Shown here in pieces: positions 1-12,723 of a DNA stretch of 64,000 nt. The stretch is taken from assembly GCF_020184175.1 (NCBI RefSeq), contig NC_065533.1, forward strand, positions 4,734,695 to 4,798,694. The letters run 5' to 3'. The position numbers and the translations under genes are program-made. The notes beneath the pieces were generated by a model. That model had not been told where the DNA came from. It saw nothing but the letters and a program-made list of their open reading frames with translations, and did no database searches. Numbering within the stretch: the stretch's first letter is position 1; every line of letters begins with the position of its first letter. Source of the stretch: Aphis gossypii (lineage: Eukaryota; Arthropoda; Insecta; Hemiptera; Aphididae).

Positions 1-1305
1 AAAAATATGAAGATAAAAAATAGAATATATTATTAAATATGCTTTATGAGAGAGTACATACAAAAAGTTACGTGAATACTTATGAATGTATACCTATGTT
101 TTATTTATCGTTATTGATTTTAGTGCTTAATACATTGATGTGATATTTACTTTATCTAGATACTTTGTACCTTTGTTGTTTACTCATTAGTTGATGATAT
201 TTCTAATGCTATCTATAATTTAATCTTTAGACTATTTGATTAAAATATGACAATGTAAATGTATAGTTCCGCGGTTCACATCCTTACAAGATTATTTCAA
301 TTAAAATAGTTTAGACGTGAGAATATAATATTATATATTACTAATATAGGTGGTACCAACAATATATTAAAATATATGATTTTAATATAACATATGAAAT
401 ATTGGTATCATAACATTACAATATTATTGTATTAAAGGTTTTAGTATAAGCGTAGGTAGTATACAAATTGTTTTGATAAAAACGTGGTTAAATTAGGTGG
501 ATTTTGTTTGCTGGAAACGGATATTGGTGGTCAAGGGAAAGGTCGTACACTTTCGGTGGAAACGTTTAATTTACGTTTTTAAACATTAATTAATGTTAAT
601 AAATAAATTATAAATTATAATTTATTTATATTTTTTACATGTTTTTACAAATTTTTAATAAGCCAAATTAAATATTTTAAAATTTTTTATTGCATTTAAA
701 TCCTAGCTCAACTTAGAACGCATTAACTAAGTGTTAATAACTAATAAGTAGGTAATAAACTAATAACTAATTTATGATTGTGACAATACTTTTTCATTCT
801 TAATAAACAATATAATATTTTAAGGAAATATTAGAAAAATGGAATAATTTTTATTTTACCAATTATTGATAAAGAATACTTTTGAGTATTAGACAGGAAC
901 AACAAATGTTCATTTTTCCTCCTTCCAACAGAACGCCGTTGATACAATCCGTATTGTGGACCCGTAGCTGGCACAAAGTCACTTTAAAATTTAAAGTTTG
1001 TTTAAACATAACCCCCACCCCTCATTTACACCCATAATTATATCATAACAAGCCCCCCCACATGTGTCAGTGTCATTTTCTAATAATAAAAAAATTATTC
1101 TAAAATTAGTATTGTAAATATAACAATTAGCCATTAGGTATACTTATGGTTATATTTAATGTATAAAGGTTTATTTAAATAAATTGTCTTAAATCTGAAA
1201 GTTTCATTTTATTATACATATAAGTGTATAATGTACAACAATAAAAATTTTCATAGGATTAAACAATAAAAAAATTATTTTTTATAGTAGTAATATAATT
1301 TAAAC
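1..1305. repeat. Direct copy of the 3' flank of the gene at 41 kb
   Basis: This block is collinear, with scattered substitutions and indels, with about 40030-41205. Shared stretches include the text around 35-240 (matching 40055-40260) and around 780-850 (matching 40800-40870). In the second copy the block runs up to the stop codon of the secreted-protein gene at 41213. Here the similarity fades at about 1305, exactly where a gene would begin, and no gene follows. It reads as the orphaned 3' flank of a lost or relocated family member. No coding potential is visible inside it. Confidence 0.8.
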
Positions 1306-1649
1306 AATAATTTTTAGGAACAATAACAATCATACCCGAGTTGCAAGTTTTACTTAAATTTTTAAAAATTAATTTAAATAAACATGATTTTTTGTGATGG
1401 ATATACATACTTTAACTAGACCTCGATTTTTTTTTTCTTTTTTTGGATCGTTTTGTCCTCTTAACTAATTGAAACAGGAGGTAAAAATTGTTTCAACCAT
1501 TAATAGAATAATTTTATTGTTTAAATATAATAAATACCTTTAATTGTTTTTTATTATTCAAACGGTTTCTAATATTTTTTATAAGATGTGGGGTATCAGA
1601 AAATACAAAAATTTTCTATTTGTATCTAATGTATGAATAAAATTATGAT
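1306..1649. other. AT-rich intergenic stretch
   Basis: No gene, no clear repeat ends and no structured element are seen here. It separates the duplicated 3' flank from the transposase remnant. Confidence 0.5.
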
Positions 1650-2250
1650 TAAGTTAATTTATTTTTCCATTTCTTCCAAGCTCTAACCATAATTTTCTGT
1701 TTGTAGTTGCTCCATCACAGACAAACCCATGAACTTTAGCCCCATCTTTTTATAATAGTATAATGCATTTCACTAGCAACTGTGCAAGAACAGTTCCATG
1801 AACGGGTCCTCTTGAAGCATAAACAGCCACTGGCTGGGTGTAATTACCACATAATGTTAAAACATAATAACCAATGCCATGTTAGCTTTATCTTCAATAG
1901 TACTTGCTTTGGGGAAATTGTGTTCAACATCATTACCAAAGTCTATTAATCCTATAAAGGTTAGTGAAGTTGAGCAAACACTTAATGATTCTCTTACTAA
2001 CATTTCATCAAAAAGTATTATACCATGTTTTTGTAATTTATCTTTTGATGAAATATGTTTTTCAAAGATGGAAAAAAAATTGAAATCAAATCCAAATTTT
2101 GTACCTATAACACTTAAGTATTGATGCAATGTTCTTGCACTAAGAAGAGGTAATATATCATTTTTTTCAAATAAAATTATAACCACTAGCTGATCTTATA
2201 CGAAACAATAGGTATTTTAGGATCCTGTCTTTTGAGTAACGTATTGTTTT
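1650..2250 (-). pseudogene. P-element/THAP9-like transposase remnant
   Basis: Read on the minus strand, 2186 down to 1857 is an open frame of 109 codons. It contains the string GIILFDEMLVRESLSV followed by GLIDFGND, the pattern around a catalytic acidic residue in P-element/THAP9-type transposases. After a one-base frameshift near 1857 the similarity continues as YTQPVAVYASRGPVHG. It then meets an in-frame TAA and resumes as KDGAKVHGFVCDGATTNRKLW, the next conserved block of the family. The frameshift, the stop and the absence of the THAP and C-terminal parts show a dead fragment. No terminal inverted repeats are visible. The family call rests on motif recognition and the element is certainly non-functional. 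Confidence 0.8.
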
Positions 2251-2749
2251 TTTTATTTTGATGCTTAGATGCTTTAAAAATTTCTTGAACAACAACTACA
2301 TAAGACCAATAAAAAAATTGTTCTTAAAAATATTTGTAATTTATATAATTTAAAAAAACTGACACCTATTATATTGAACATAAAACACAAGACAATTATT
2401 ATTAAATACAGCTGTACTGGCTATACTACAACTACTCAGAAAACTAACTCAATCTATTTACTTATAATATGTAAGAAAAATAAAATAATATTATGTTACC
2501 ATATTAAACATACCAAAACAAATCAATCCTTTAATAGTTAAAAAAAAAAAATAACTAATTGACCGTATAATGAACAAAATATAAAACTTTTTTTATTATA
2601 TAGGTACCTATAATCATCATAAATTAACAATATAAATATACTAACTTATATACTATTTTATGATTATCAATCCCTTTTAAGCTAGACTTATGTTAGGGAT
2701 TGAGAGTATACTTTTTTAGAAAGATTTAACAACAATTTATTAAATTATG
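2251..2749. other. AT-rich intergenic stretch
   Basis: No gene or recognisable element is seen in this stretch. Confidence 0.5.
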
Positions 2750-3910
2750 TACATTAAAATATTAATGTATTATGATGGATACAGTTATTGTCACCAACAT
2801 TGGCAGTTCAAATTATATTCGTTTGCGGGGTTTTCGTTCCGTCCATTTTCGTGTTGAGGTATCGGTTCGTATCGTGCGACACCGCGGTGCGGTTGACAAA
2901 ATGACAACAGCTTGCTGTTGTGTGATAAGTGATAACCGTCCGGTGCGTGCGTGTGACCGTTATCTCGTTTTCGTTTAAAATGTTTTCGTTATTTCGTATC
3001 GTGCGTGTGCGGTCGAAATAAATTCGGTTATGACCATAGACATATAAAACATATAAAATATATTGTTTTATATGTCTATGGTTATGACTTATGTTTCATG
3101 TATTTTTTCAAGTCATTCACCTTAGTGTCACCGACAGTTCCATAAGTTCGCGTGTTTTCATTTGTGTAGGTGACACTGAGCTTTCGTTTCGTACTTAAGT
3201 CTGTCGTCGAGTCCAGTTCGTTAAAACCGTGTGACGGACCGGCTCGCTCTCCTGTTTTTTCGTCGTGTTGCTACGGTGCGGAGCTCCGTGCGGACTCAAA
3301 TTGCTCATTCATTGTCTGCAGTAGAAAACCACATTGTCTGTGATTTTCGTGAATTGGTTGTTGGTAAATATCGTTCGAACAATTTATTGTCAACTTTTCT
3401 TATTTTATTTCCCCAATTTTAGGATGGTCATTATTGTTACCAACAATCATTATGAGTCGTGGCTTTCATATTCGTCCAGTACTGCTGAGTGCACGTCTAT
3501 GCCTTTTGTGTATTTGAATTCGTCGTTGGTAGCTGTGGCCAGCTAATCACGTACGTGACTGTCATTTTTATTGTATTAAATTATTATTGCTTCACCGGTG
3601 CGCACATTATCTGACATATCCACATTGTGAGTATTGGTCGACCATTTGTGTTATAAATTTTAACTTTGTTATTATATTATAAAAAATTGCACTGTTATTT
3701 ATTATTACCTGAACCATTGTGATATTGTTATTATTTGCATATTTATATTTATTACTATTTTGTAGTTGTTATTAACTTAAATTTTTATTTATTTATATTT
3801 TATTTATCTATTTGGTTGGTAGTGCAGCACCTTGGGTGGCCTGCCTTCTTGCTGTAAAGGCATTTTAATATATTATTAATATTAAAGCCGAATGCGGCTA
3901 CAACAGTTGA
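2750..3910. other. GC- and CpG-richer island of unknown origin
   Basis: Base composition changes sharply here, with many CG dinucleotides (TTCG, CGTG, GTGCG repeated) against an AT-rich background. Short frames exist (2772-2978, 3231-3422, 3334-3546) but none resembles a known protein. The phrase for ATTGTTACCAACA recurs (about 2787 and 3431). The 3' part (3780-3910) is AT-rich again and ends in a region with AATAAA-like strings. It could be the 5' untranslated region of a retrotransposon or a displaced promoter region. I cannot identify it. Confidence 0.4.
3027..3088. repeat. Mini-hairpin flanked by 8-bp direct repeats
   Basis: A perfect inverted repeat with 16-18 bp arms (outer end CATAGACATATAAAAC) and a 14-nt loop occupies 3035-3080. 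It is bounded on both sides by the 8-mer GTTATGAC (3027-3034 and 3081-3088). The layout is that of a tiny insertion with a target duplication. It interrupts the CpG-rich island. Confidence 0.75.
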
Positions 3911-4379
3911 ATGAATAAGTAATAAATACAAAACAGGTTGTCATCTATACACTGCACAATTTCTTGAATTTTACTTAACATACAAAAAAAATGAGGTAAT
4001 AATTGCAAAATATAATTAAAAATTTAGACTAATTCTAAAAATAACCAGTTATATATAATATTTTTAACATTACCTTGATGTAAGTGAATATTTTTTTTTT
4101 GTTTCATAAGGCATTAAATTAAAATAGGTAGGCCCTAGATAGTCAACAAATGATTGACCGAAAGATTTCTTTGAATATTTAACAGGAAGGTTATAGACTC
4201 TATTTTCTCTTTTGTTTTCTTAAAAAGGGTTATGGTTTTTTTTTATTAGATGTTTAAAAACGAACGTAATAACAATTTTTTTATAAAGTGATCAAATTGG
4301 TAATATGTCCAAATCTAAGTAATTTTGTCTAGTTAATGCTTCCAAAGTACTTTTATTTAAACAAATTCATTCTGTATTA
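3911..4379. other. AT-rich intergenic stretch
   Basis: No gene or recognisable element is seen. Confidence 0.5.
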
Positions 4380-4895
4380 TTTTGATTAACTTGCAAATGT
4401 CTTAAAACGCCATCTCCCAGTCCACCCCATACTAATAGATCATATTGATATATTGATTGATACAAGGCAAAATATATTATACGTATAGTTTTTTTTTGGG
4501 TACCCATCAAGTTTTTGAGTTTATTAAATTTATAGCTTATAGCGCATAGCCTTATACAATGTTATGTAAATGAAGATGCCATCTTAAGTTGTTATCAAAA
4601 ATAATCCCTAAGCCCCTTATTCTTGAGACTTCTTTAATACGTTTGCAAGTGTGTATGTTGCATATTTCACTATTAGTGCAGCTATGTATTGTTATTGCGT
4701 TCACATTTGTGAATGTTTTATTAATGGAAAAAGTCATGAACATTGTATTATTATTATTTAATATTAGATTTTTGTCACTAAGGCATTTATGAATTTCGTT
4801 CATACCAATTGTGGCTTTAGAATGAACTCCTTCCCACAATTTGTCCGTGAAAAGTAGACAGGTATCAGTGTAAGAGAATACCCGACCATCCAAAT
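4380..4895 (-). pseudogene. Non-LTR retrotransposon reverse transcriptase fragment
   Basis: The minus-strand frame 4893-4552 reads SYTDTCLLF where a non-LTR reverse transcriptase would have the catalytic YADDTCLLF box. One of the two aspartates is lost. NNNNTMFMTFSINK and then RGLGIIFDNNLRWHLHL follow, in the order seen after the YADD box in LINE-type enzymes. Past the stop, the same strand at about 4480-4385 still reads like FALYQSIYQYDLLVWGGLGD, the next conserved block, with frame breaks. The N-terminal fingers and the endonuclease are absent. It is a 5'-truncated, mutated fragment. The clade within the non-LTR elements cannot be decided from this much. Confidence 0.8.
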
Positions 4896-6672
4896 TGAGA
4901 TCACATACCGAGTTTAAGTATAAAATCTTTCTATCTTTAATCTAGTTGCTTACATAATGTATCTTATTACTTTAATAGTTACCTATTATAAGCTTTGTAT
5001 AACTAAAAATGTATATTATAAATTAAAATGTAGGTATATTGTAGTAAGTTGAATGCCCATAGGAAGTTTATTATTTTAAATTGTAACCTAACCCGATCAA
5101 TGAGGCCCACTATATTTTCAATGAAATAAACGATAATGCAAATATATTATACATAAATTAATCAAACACTTTGTTGGTTTGTTCATCCACATAATCATTA
5201 TATATTATGTAGATTCTTTTTATATGAAATTGTTACAATATGTTCAGTTAAATATGTTTAATCATTAATAAACACCATTAAATAACCATAGTTATGTTAA
5301 TAGTTAATCATTGCTGACTTAACATTAATATTATTTGTAATTAGCACTACCAGTCCAATGAAATCAACAACTACAATATCATAAACAACAATGCAAATAA
5401 CAACAACAAAACCCATAACAACTAAAAGGTATATATTTTAATCAATACTGATGGTAGTATAAAATTATAATAATTAAATATAATTTTGTTAAATTTAAAA
5501 TGTTTCGACTACCAAATAATAATAGGCATTTGTTTTAAAATATTTTAAAAGCGTAGTTGCATATTCAATATTTTAAAAGATCATTTTTCTTTTTTTTGAT
5601 AGTTATACATTTTTGTTACATTTTAGATTCTAAACGGAGTGATAAATGTATTGATTTTAATATTAATGCCCTTCTTTTGGATCTGTCATTAACATTCATC
5701 AACTGTCCAAATACTTCAATTTTTAATTTTGGAAAATATTTCGATACATTATTTGATCTAGTAGTACTTTGGGAAAGAAGGAGGTATCGAATGTAAAATT
5801 TCTTCAAAATATTCATTTTTATTGTTTTATGAATTTAGATTTAAATTTTATTTGATTTCGGTTACAATTTTTGATTAAAAAGATTGAGGAAATTCTTAAA
5901 AATTTAACTAATCCATTATGGTTTCTATACTCAATAAAAAAGTACACAAGCAACTTATTATAAAGCAGAACAAGTTGAAATACCTTGGTTTCTTTTAAAA
6001 ATTAAAACATGATATACTTTTCTAAACATTGATTTGCATTTACTAAACATAGATTTTTTACTATGATATTTACAGATTTAATAAGAATATTATTGAATAC
6101 CGAAAGAGGCTTCCATTTACAACAACTACAACGAAACCAGAACCCAAAACAATATTTGACTATTTGTAATTATTCACAAATTGTCGTTATCGTCCATAGA
6201 TGTAATGTATATATTTCTTTTAATTATATTTTGTATTTTTTTTTTCAAATTTAATGTTTTAAAATATTTTTTTAAGTCCATTTGTTTGTATTTATAATTT
6301 ATTTTCTGTGATAGAGTTTATTTCTATGTATTTATTCAATGCGTAAAAACAATAAATAACATGGTCCTCAGTCATAGGAAAGATCACGGGATTCATAACG
6401 TTTTTTTGTCAAGAGAAATACCTATTCTTATTAATATGAGTGATAATGATGTATTGCAATTTAATTTTTAGTCTATGTATTTTCAAATATTTATTGTTAA
6501 AACATGTTATTAATTCTATAGGTAGGTACCTAAATACTTTAAACGTTAAAAATCTATTTTTATTTTATAAATTGGTATAATTATTATGAAGAAACTGTTA
6601 CAAATTAATAAAATATATACATAAGTAATAAATATAGGCTGATTATAAACAACGTATAGTTATACATGTTGA
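4896..6672. other. AT-rich intergenic stretch without recognised features
   Basis: Only short frames are present (for example 5557-5796), with no similarity I can recognise and no splice structure suggesting exons. No terminal inverted repeats were noticed. Confidence 0.45.
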
Positions 6673-7222
6673 TAAATGATTTTTCAAGGTAGTTGTCAAA
6701 TGAAATTGATGATAAATAATTTACTATTCTAGCTTATAGAAGACTGAGACAATCCAATGAGATGAACCCGAATTAACTGTAATATTAAAAGTAAAATAAA
6801 TGATTTGAATAGCTATATGAAAATAAAAACCATATCATGAATTATAATTAGTGATATACGCTGATAGAATTCTTCTCAGAATTATGAGTTTTAACTACTA
6901 TTTTATAGTGAACATCTGAAGATAATAATATTTTATAAATGTGAAGGCTAGAATAGTAAATTATTTATCATCAATTTCATTTCACAACAACGTTGAAAAA
7001 TCATTTATAAACACATTTATAAAATATTAATATCTTCAGATGTTCACTATAAAATAGTAGTTAAAACTCATAATTCTGAGAAGAATTCTATCAGCGTATA
7101 TCACTAATTATAATTCATGATATGGTTTTTTATTTTCATATAGCTATTCAAATCATTTATTTTACTTTTAATATTACAGTTAATTCGGGTTCATCTCATT
7201 GTATTGTCTCAATCTTCTATAA
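6673..7222. repeat. Rearranged foldback element
   Basis: Two inverted repeat pairs interlock. Segment A (about 6673-6732) is repeated in reverse complement at about 6950-7010. Segment B (about 6740-6925, about 186 bp, nearly perfect) is repeated in reverse complement at about 7036-7222. A simple foldback would read A-B-B'-A', but this one reads A-B-A'-B'. It contains no ORF of note. It is presumably a non-autonomous DNA element or hairpin locus altered by an internal inversion or a second insertion. Confidence 0.8.
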
Positions 7223-9164
7223 AAATCAAAAAATTGTAGAATAAAATTATTTTAAATATATAATTATTTTAAACTCACTCTAAAGAGTAGTATAATGGTA
7301 TGTATTTGTTTTCAAGTATTTAACCATTAAAACTATTAAAAGTGAATTTATTGTTGGATTTGATGGTGTGTCTTCAATTCGTTGTTGGAATAAGCAGTGG
7401 AAAACATTTTCAGTCTTCAACTTCCCACTAATATCACTGAACAGACATCACTTATGACCTTAAAAGCTTATGCAGCTCTTGACCACATGTATATAGATTC
7501 TACTTTCCTTGATCTTCTCCTTACCATCAATCATGAATGCATAATACTTCACAAAAATCCTTTTCGTTTCAAAAATAGCAAAGAAATTGTCTTTCATTCG
7601 ATAATGTAGCATGGGTGGTCTTTTAGTAATTCTAAATTATACATATGGTCAAGTAAGTTTAAATTATTTACTAAGTTATTATAAAAATCATTAGTCTGAA
7701 CATATTAATATACCATTGAATCTAAAATAATAAGAAAATAATGTTAGTTTTAATTTATTTGACTGTATCTGTGTACATGAGCACAATTTTCAGTTTATAT
7801 CCATAATGTTTTTGAATGTCATTAAAATGGTAATCATACATTAGAAATTTTAAGATTTCCAATAGCGCATAACATAGAATAGGTTAGGTTAGGTTGAACA
7901 TGATTGACAGGGACGCAGGAAAAAAATCGGGAGGGGGGAATTTTTATATAAAATTACAAATACGCCTAAGTACTCGAATGTGTTAGGTTACTTTAATTCC
8001 AATAAATCGAAATTTGTAAATACATTAAATAAAGATTAAGAACTCGGCACGGCGACACTAAAAATTCATTTATTTATAGAGTAATCACAATTATGTGGGA
8101 ACACAGAGCACAGTTTGGTGATAGAAGTGTCTCGTAAATCATAATATACATGAAAATTAGTTTTTACCTAACTCTACACCAGTGATATATGTTTTTTATA
8201 CATTTAAAATAATGGAAATATGTATATTCAAATATAAACTAAAAATGTAAAAAAAATACAAATAATGATTTAAAATTAATAAAAACTTATAAATTAAATA
8301 TTACCAATTAAAATAACAAATTCAAAACTATTATTGCATCGTACAATTATTAAACATTGTTTATCAAAATGAACGACGATTTTTGTACAGGTTAGGTTAT
8401 TTATATTTTGAAAAATTTCTCACCTCATCCACTGAAGTGATTGGACCAAATTTGAATTTTGCCAAATCTTCAGCAGAATTGAATGAAAATATTTAAAAAT
8501 GACATAAAAAGTAAAAAAAACCAAAAATGCAAAGTTTATTTTAGTTATTTTGATTCTATGTTTATTAAAACACATTTTCAGTTAAGAAAGCATTGTCTAC
8601 AAAGTTTCAAAAAAAATTTAAGACCTAATAATATTCATAATCAAAATATCATGGCATTAACTATTTATTAATGTATTATAAAGAAACTATGCTAATATTA
8701 TGCCATATTATATTATAATCAGGGATAAGATTTGTATGCAATAAAAAATTGGAAATTTTGTAAAAATATGAAATTTATGATCTATAAAAAAAGTATAAGT
8801 AATTACAAAATACTATATATTTAATAATTGAAATACAAGTACATCAGTGATTAGCTGATTATATTATATTATAAGTATCTATTATATTATATTACCGATA
8901 TGATACCTTGTGTTTACTGCCATACCGTATTAAATATATTGATAGAATGCATATATGAAACGACAAACGGATACTTATCGTAGTTTGAATATCATGTTTC
9001 AACAAAAATGTCCGACATGACCACGAGTTTATATTGAGGTATAATAATTCAAATACATGATCATACAAAGGAGAAGCTTGTGAACTTATTTCTAGATCAT
9101 CTGGATGCTGAAATATATAATAAATAAGAAAAATATTTTTTTTCCTGAACAATTGGTTTTCTCT
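7223..9164. other. AT-rich intergenic stretch
   Basis: No convincing gene is found. A frame at 7397-7609 is unrecognised. A short run of three TTAGG-like units sits near 7876-7892. A string resembling a transposon end (GACAGGGACGCAGG) lies near 7908 without a visible partner. Around 8960-9000 a short segment resembles 26340-26380, the edge of the composite block in the palindrome spacer. Confidence 0.4.
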
Positions 9165-9571
9165 AGGGTTACCAACTTTGTTACCTAATTTAAAAAAATA
9201 CTGGACACATCTAACTGAAAATCTTATTTTTTTCTTTTAGTGCTTTAGTTGTTATAATTTATGAAAATAAATAATATAAATATTTATTATTATGAATAAT
9301 TAATTTTTTTATTAATTTATTACTATACTACTGATAGAACAATAAATAAATGAAAGTATATAAAACATGTATTTTAATCAAATAAATAATAAATATAATA
9401 TAATAAATTAAGTTAATGTATATTAATTAAGTGCTACTTTGCTATTTTAAAGTTGTATTTTTTCTCGCTTTTTGCCACCTTTATTAGTATATGACCACTT
9501 TCTGTTTCCAAAAACTCACAAAATTGACTGTCTGGGCGAAAACTGAACAGTTGGAAACCCTAGTTTTCACT
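9157..9571. mobile_element. MITE with AGGGTT ends (hAT-like 8-bp duplication)
   Basis: The element spans about 9165-9563. Its ends are inverted: AGGGTTACCAACT at the left and AGTTGGAAACCCTAG at the right. The flanking 8-mers are TTTTCTCT and TTTTCACT (7 of 8 match), consistent with the 8-bp target duplication of hAT-type elements. It has no transposase, so it is non-autonomous. Confidence 0.7.
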
Positions 9572-11018
9572 CAGTTCTTACTTGATTAGACACTTTTTGA
9601 GAATCAAGCACTTCTACTGATGTTCTTAGGCCTGTAAAGAAAATGGATGGCATAGTGATCAGAACACTAAACTCTTCAGTCATGAGTCGAGAACCAAAAA
9701 AAAATACCACCATTAAAACCTACAGTGATATAAATATATATATTGATGAGTATCAGAGATATTAATATGATGATAGCTAAATATATATATATATTTTTAA
9801 ATATTATAATATTTATTTTTTTTATAGCTATGAATATATTGTATTTGTTGAGTATTAAGCATAGTGCTGTTATCTACAATTTAGAAATGGTAGTTCGCGA
9901 TTTCAAAACACTCCCCTAGATAGCATTACAAGTCTTTTTGACAAATAACCATTAAGTGAACACTAATCCAGACCAGCTGCCCTGTATGAAAGACCGTGGA
10001 CGTGGCCATATCGGTGTGTCGTTTCATTTTCGGGTGATGTGGAATCATTTGTGCGGAGTCGCCATTGTTGAATAAAAAGTGTGTGTGAGTACCAGGAATT
10101 CATGAACATGAGCGTGTTCTTTTAGCCATATATGACGGCGGTAGTCAGTTATTTGTGCGGAGTTGCGGTTGTAGAATAAAGAAAAATTGTGTATGAGTAT
10201 TGAGTAGGTACCAGGAATTCATGAACACGAGCGTGTTCTTTTAGCCATAAACGGCGGTCAGTCATATGATAGTAGATTTTCCTTTAGATTTGTGTGAAAA
10301 AGTCGCTCTGCCTTTTGAAATATTTCTACCATTTATTTATGCCACACACCATCCATTCACGGTTGATCATAGGTACGTGGCCAGTTACAATATCATCGAG
10401 ATAAATTAACACAAATTTACTAACCAACACACGGAATAGTAGATAGGTAGTACGAAAAATCCAAATCGCTAAAAATTATAATAATCTACTCAATTAAATT
10501 AAACGCAGCGGTTTTCAGCTAGTCGACATAATAAACATTGTCCTGGTCGTCGGCGATGACTACCCGTCGACAAATATAATAGTGTTCACTTTCACAGTTC
10601 ATAAGTTTGTCTAGCAAAAGGCGATGAGACACCGTTTTGAAAATTATAATACGTGATCAAACACTGTGCCAAGAATCTTAGAACATTATTGTTTTTTATT
10701 TTATTTATTTTTATTGTCGGTAGGTACTAATTTAAAATAATAATATTTTTGTCATTATCATTATCTACACAGTATAATATGTATAAACAATACCAGGGGT
10801 GGTCAAACGTCGATCTCGGAGAACTTCAAAAACGATCATGTAAAAATTTGATTTTAGGGCCATGCACCTTAATACCTTATATTATGTTTCTTAAAAATCA
10901 TAGTTATTCAAAACAAAAAAAATTAGATCATGACCAAAAAATCTTTGGCAACCCTGCTCTATACGGCATACCTATATAATATATATAATCCATATAATAT
11001 ATGCATACGTATATATAT

Positions 11019-11136
<118 letters not shown>

Positions 11137-11212
11137 AAGAGAGACTTGACCCACGCTTTGTAAAAATTTTCATATAGAATAATGTTAGCGGTTGCTATTT
11201 TTTTTTTCGTTC

Positions 11213-11565
11213 CATACATATTAATATATAATATTATATTATGAAATATTATGTTCTTAAACTTAACTATACTGCAAGGTATTAATAATTTGGCAGCACA
11301 AGATTTTACTGACCATTTTAAATCGTTATAGAAACATGTGAAGATAGTTGTTAACGATGAACACCTACAAGACGTTTCTTTGAATTGAGATAGTCCCTTT
11401 TATATAATATACATTATACATATACGTACAGCATCCTGTGTAGTCTCTATTATTCTCAGAGTTGGACGTGAAATAAACAAAAAAGAAACATAGCATTCCA
11501 TAACATTATTCTACACAATTTCTTACAAAGCGTGGGTTAGGCCTGTCTCTCTCTACATGTATAAT

Positions 11566-11597
<32 letters not shown>

Positions 11598-11752
11598 TGT
11601 ATGCATGTATATATTGCCTTCACATGTTTCTAGAACGATTTCAAATGATCAGTTTAACATTATACGGCCAAATAATTAATACCTTGTAGTAGTTATCTAT
11701 ACAAACTATTTTATTAAAGAAGAATATTAAATATTAACATGTACGTATATAC
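11213..11752 (-). mobile_element. Microsatellite-bearing MITE, copy 1
   Basis: Long inverted ends carry ATACTGCAAGGTATTAATAA at the left and the reverse complement ATACCTTGTAGTAGTTATCT at the right. They extend outwards into TTAATATT-rich sequence. The inner part holds the diagnostic ACAAAGCGTGGGT, AGAGAG and CA/TA repeat tract in reverse orientation relative to the copy at 12272. No coding sequence is present. Confidence 0.75.
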
Positions 11753-12271
11753 ATATATACGTACGCATGTTTATTTATTAGCTTATTTATTGTAAACACA
11801 CATTAGTTATCGCTATAATTTTTAATAGTCCCAACGCCACGGTTACAAATTACAATGATCGTTAGCCCGTATATTGACACCTACTCACGACTGATCGGCA
11901 CATACCACACACAAATAATAATATTATAGCTGTACATTTGTTTATTTAATTTTTGCCTAATTATAATTATTTTGTTATTGCGTACAATATAATATGTTAA
12001 TTACGTAAAGACTCGGTTTCATAAGTCGTCTGTATAATAATATGATTATTATTATTTAAGTTTTTTCTATATAACCAGTCCGAACAATCTCACTGTCGGT
12101 ATTATTAAAGTTGAGGCCAACATTAATGTATAAGATTAAAATTAAAATTAAAAATAAAAGATTACAGCAGAATGAAAACAATAAAAAAAAGGGGGAGATG
12201 GTACTGTACTTATAATAAATAACTCAAAATTGATATTATAGACTCAAATATATATCTTTATATTTAATATT

Positions 12272-12389
12272 CTTATATTGTAAAATATTATGTACAGATA
12301 ACTACTACGAGGTATTAATAATTTGGCCGTATAACGTTAAACGGACCATTTTAAATTGTTATAGAAATATGTGAAGGCAATATATATAT

Positions 12390-12428
<39 letters not shown>

Positions 12429-12723
12429 ACTTGACCCACGCTTTGTAAGAATTTTCGTATAGAATAATGTTATATTTTTTTTTTCGTTTCACGTGTAAAT
12501 CTGAGAATAATAGAGACCTAGCCCGGATAATGCTGTGGTACATATATGTATATCATATAAAAGGGACTGTCTCAATTCAAATAAACGTCTTGCAGGTATT
12601 TGCAGTGTTAGTCACTGTCTTCACATTTTTCTTTAACGATTTCAAATGGTTCGCTTAACCTTGTACCGCCAAATTATTAATACCTCGCAGTAGTTATCTG
12701 TACATAATATTTTATAATATAAG
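12272..12723 (+). mobile_element. Microsatellite-bearing MITE, copy 2 (clearest copy)
   Basis: Terminal inverted repeats of about 100 bp run from CTTATATTG through ACAGATAACTACTACGAGG to GTGAAGG on the left, mirrored by CTTCACATTTTTC to AATATAAG on the right. Inside lie a TG microsatellite (12391-12426), then GACTTGACCCACGCTTTG, an oligo-T run and a stretch with TCTGAGAATAATAGAGACC. Six more full or partial copies lie in this window. The preceding segment 12056-12271 is also repeated before copy 3, so copies 2 and 3 belong to a direct duplication. Confidence 0.8.

Noticed and set aside
2772..3546. Three short frames in the CpG-rich island
   Set aside because: No similarity, different frames, no splice continuity. 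The composition suggests an untranslated or promoter region rather than a protein.
7397..7609. 70-codon frame
   Set aside because: No recognisable domain, no signal peptide and no adjoining exon. Chance frames of this size are common here.
7876..7892. TTAGG-like repeats (also near 63901)
   Set aside because: Only two or three units are present. Too short to be a telomere seed or interstitial telomere array, and expected by chance in this text.
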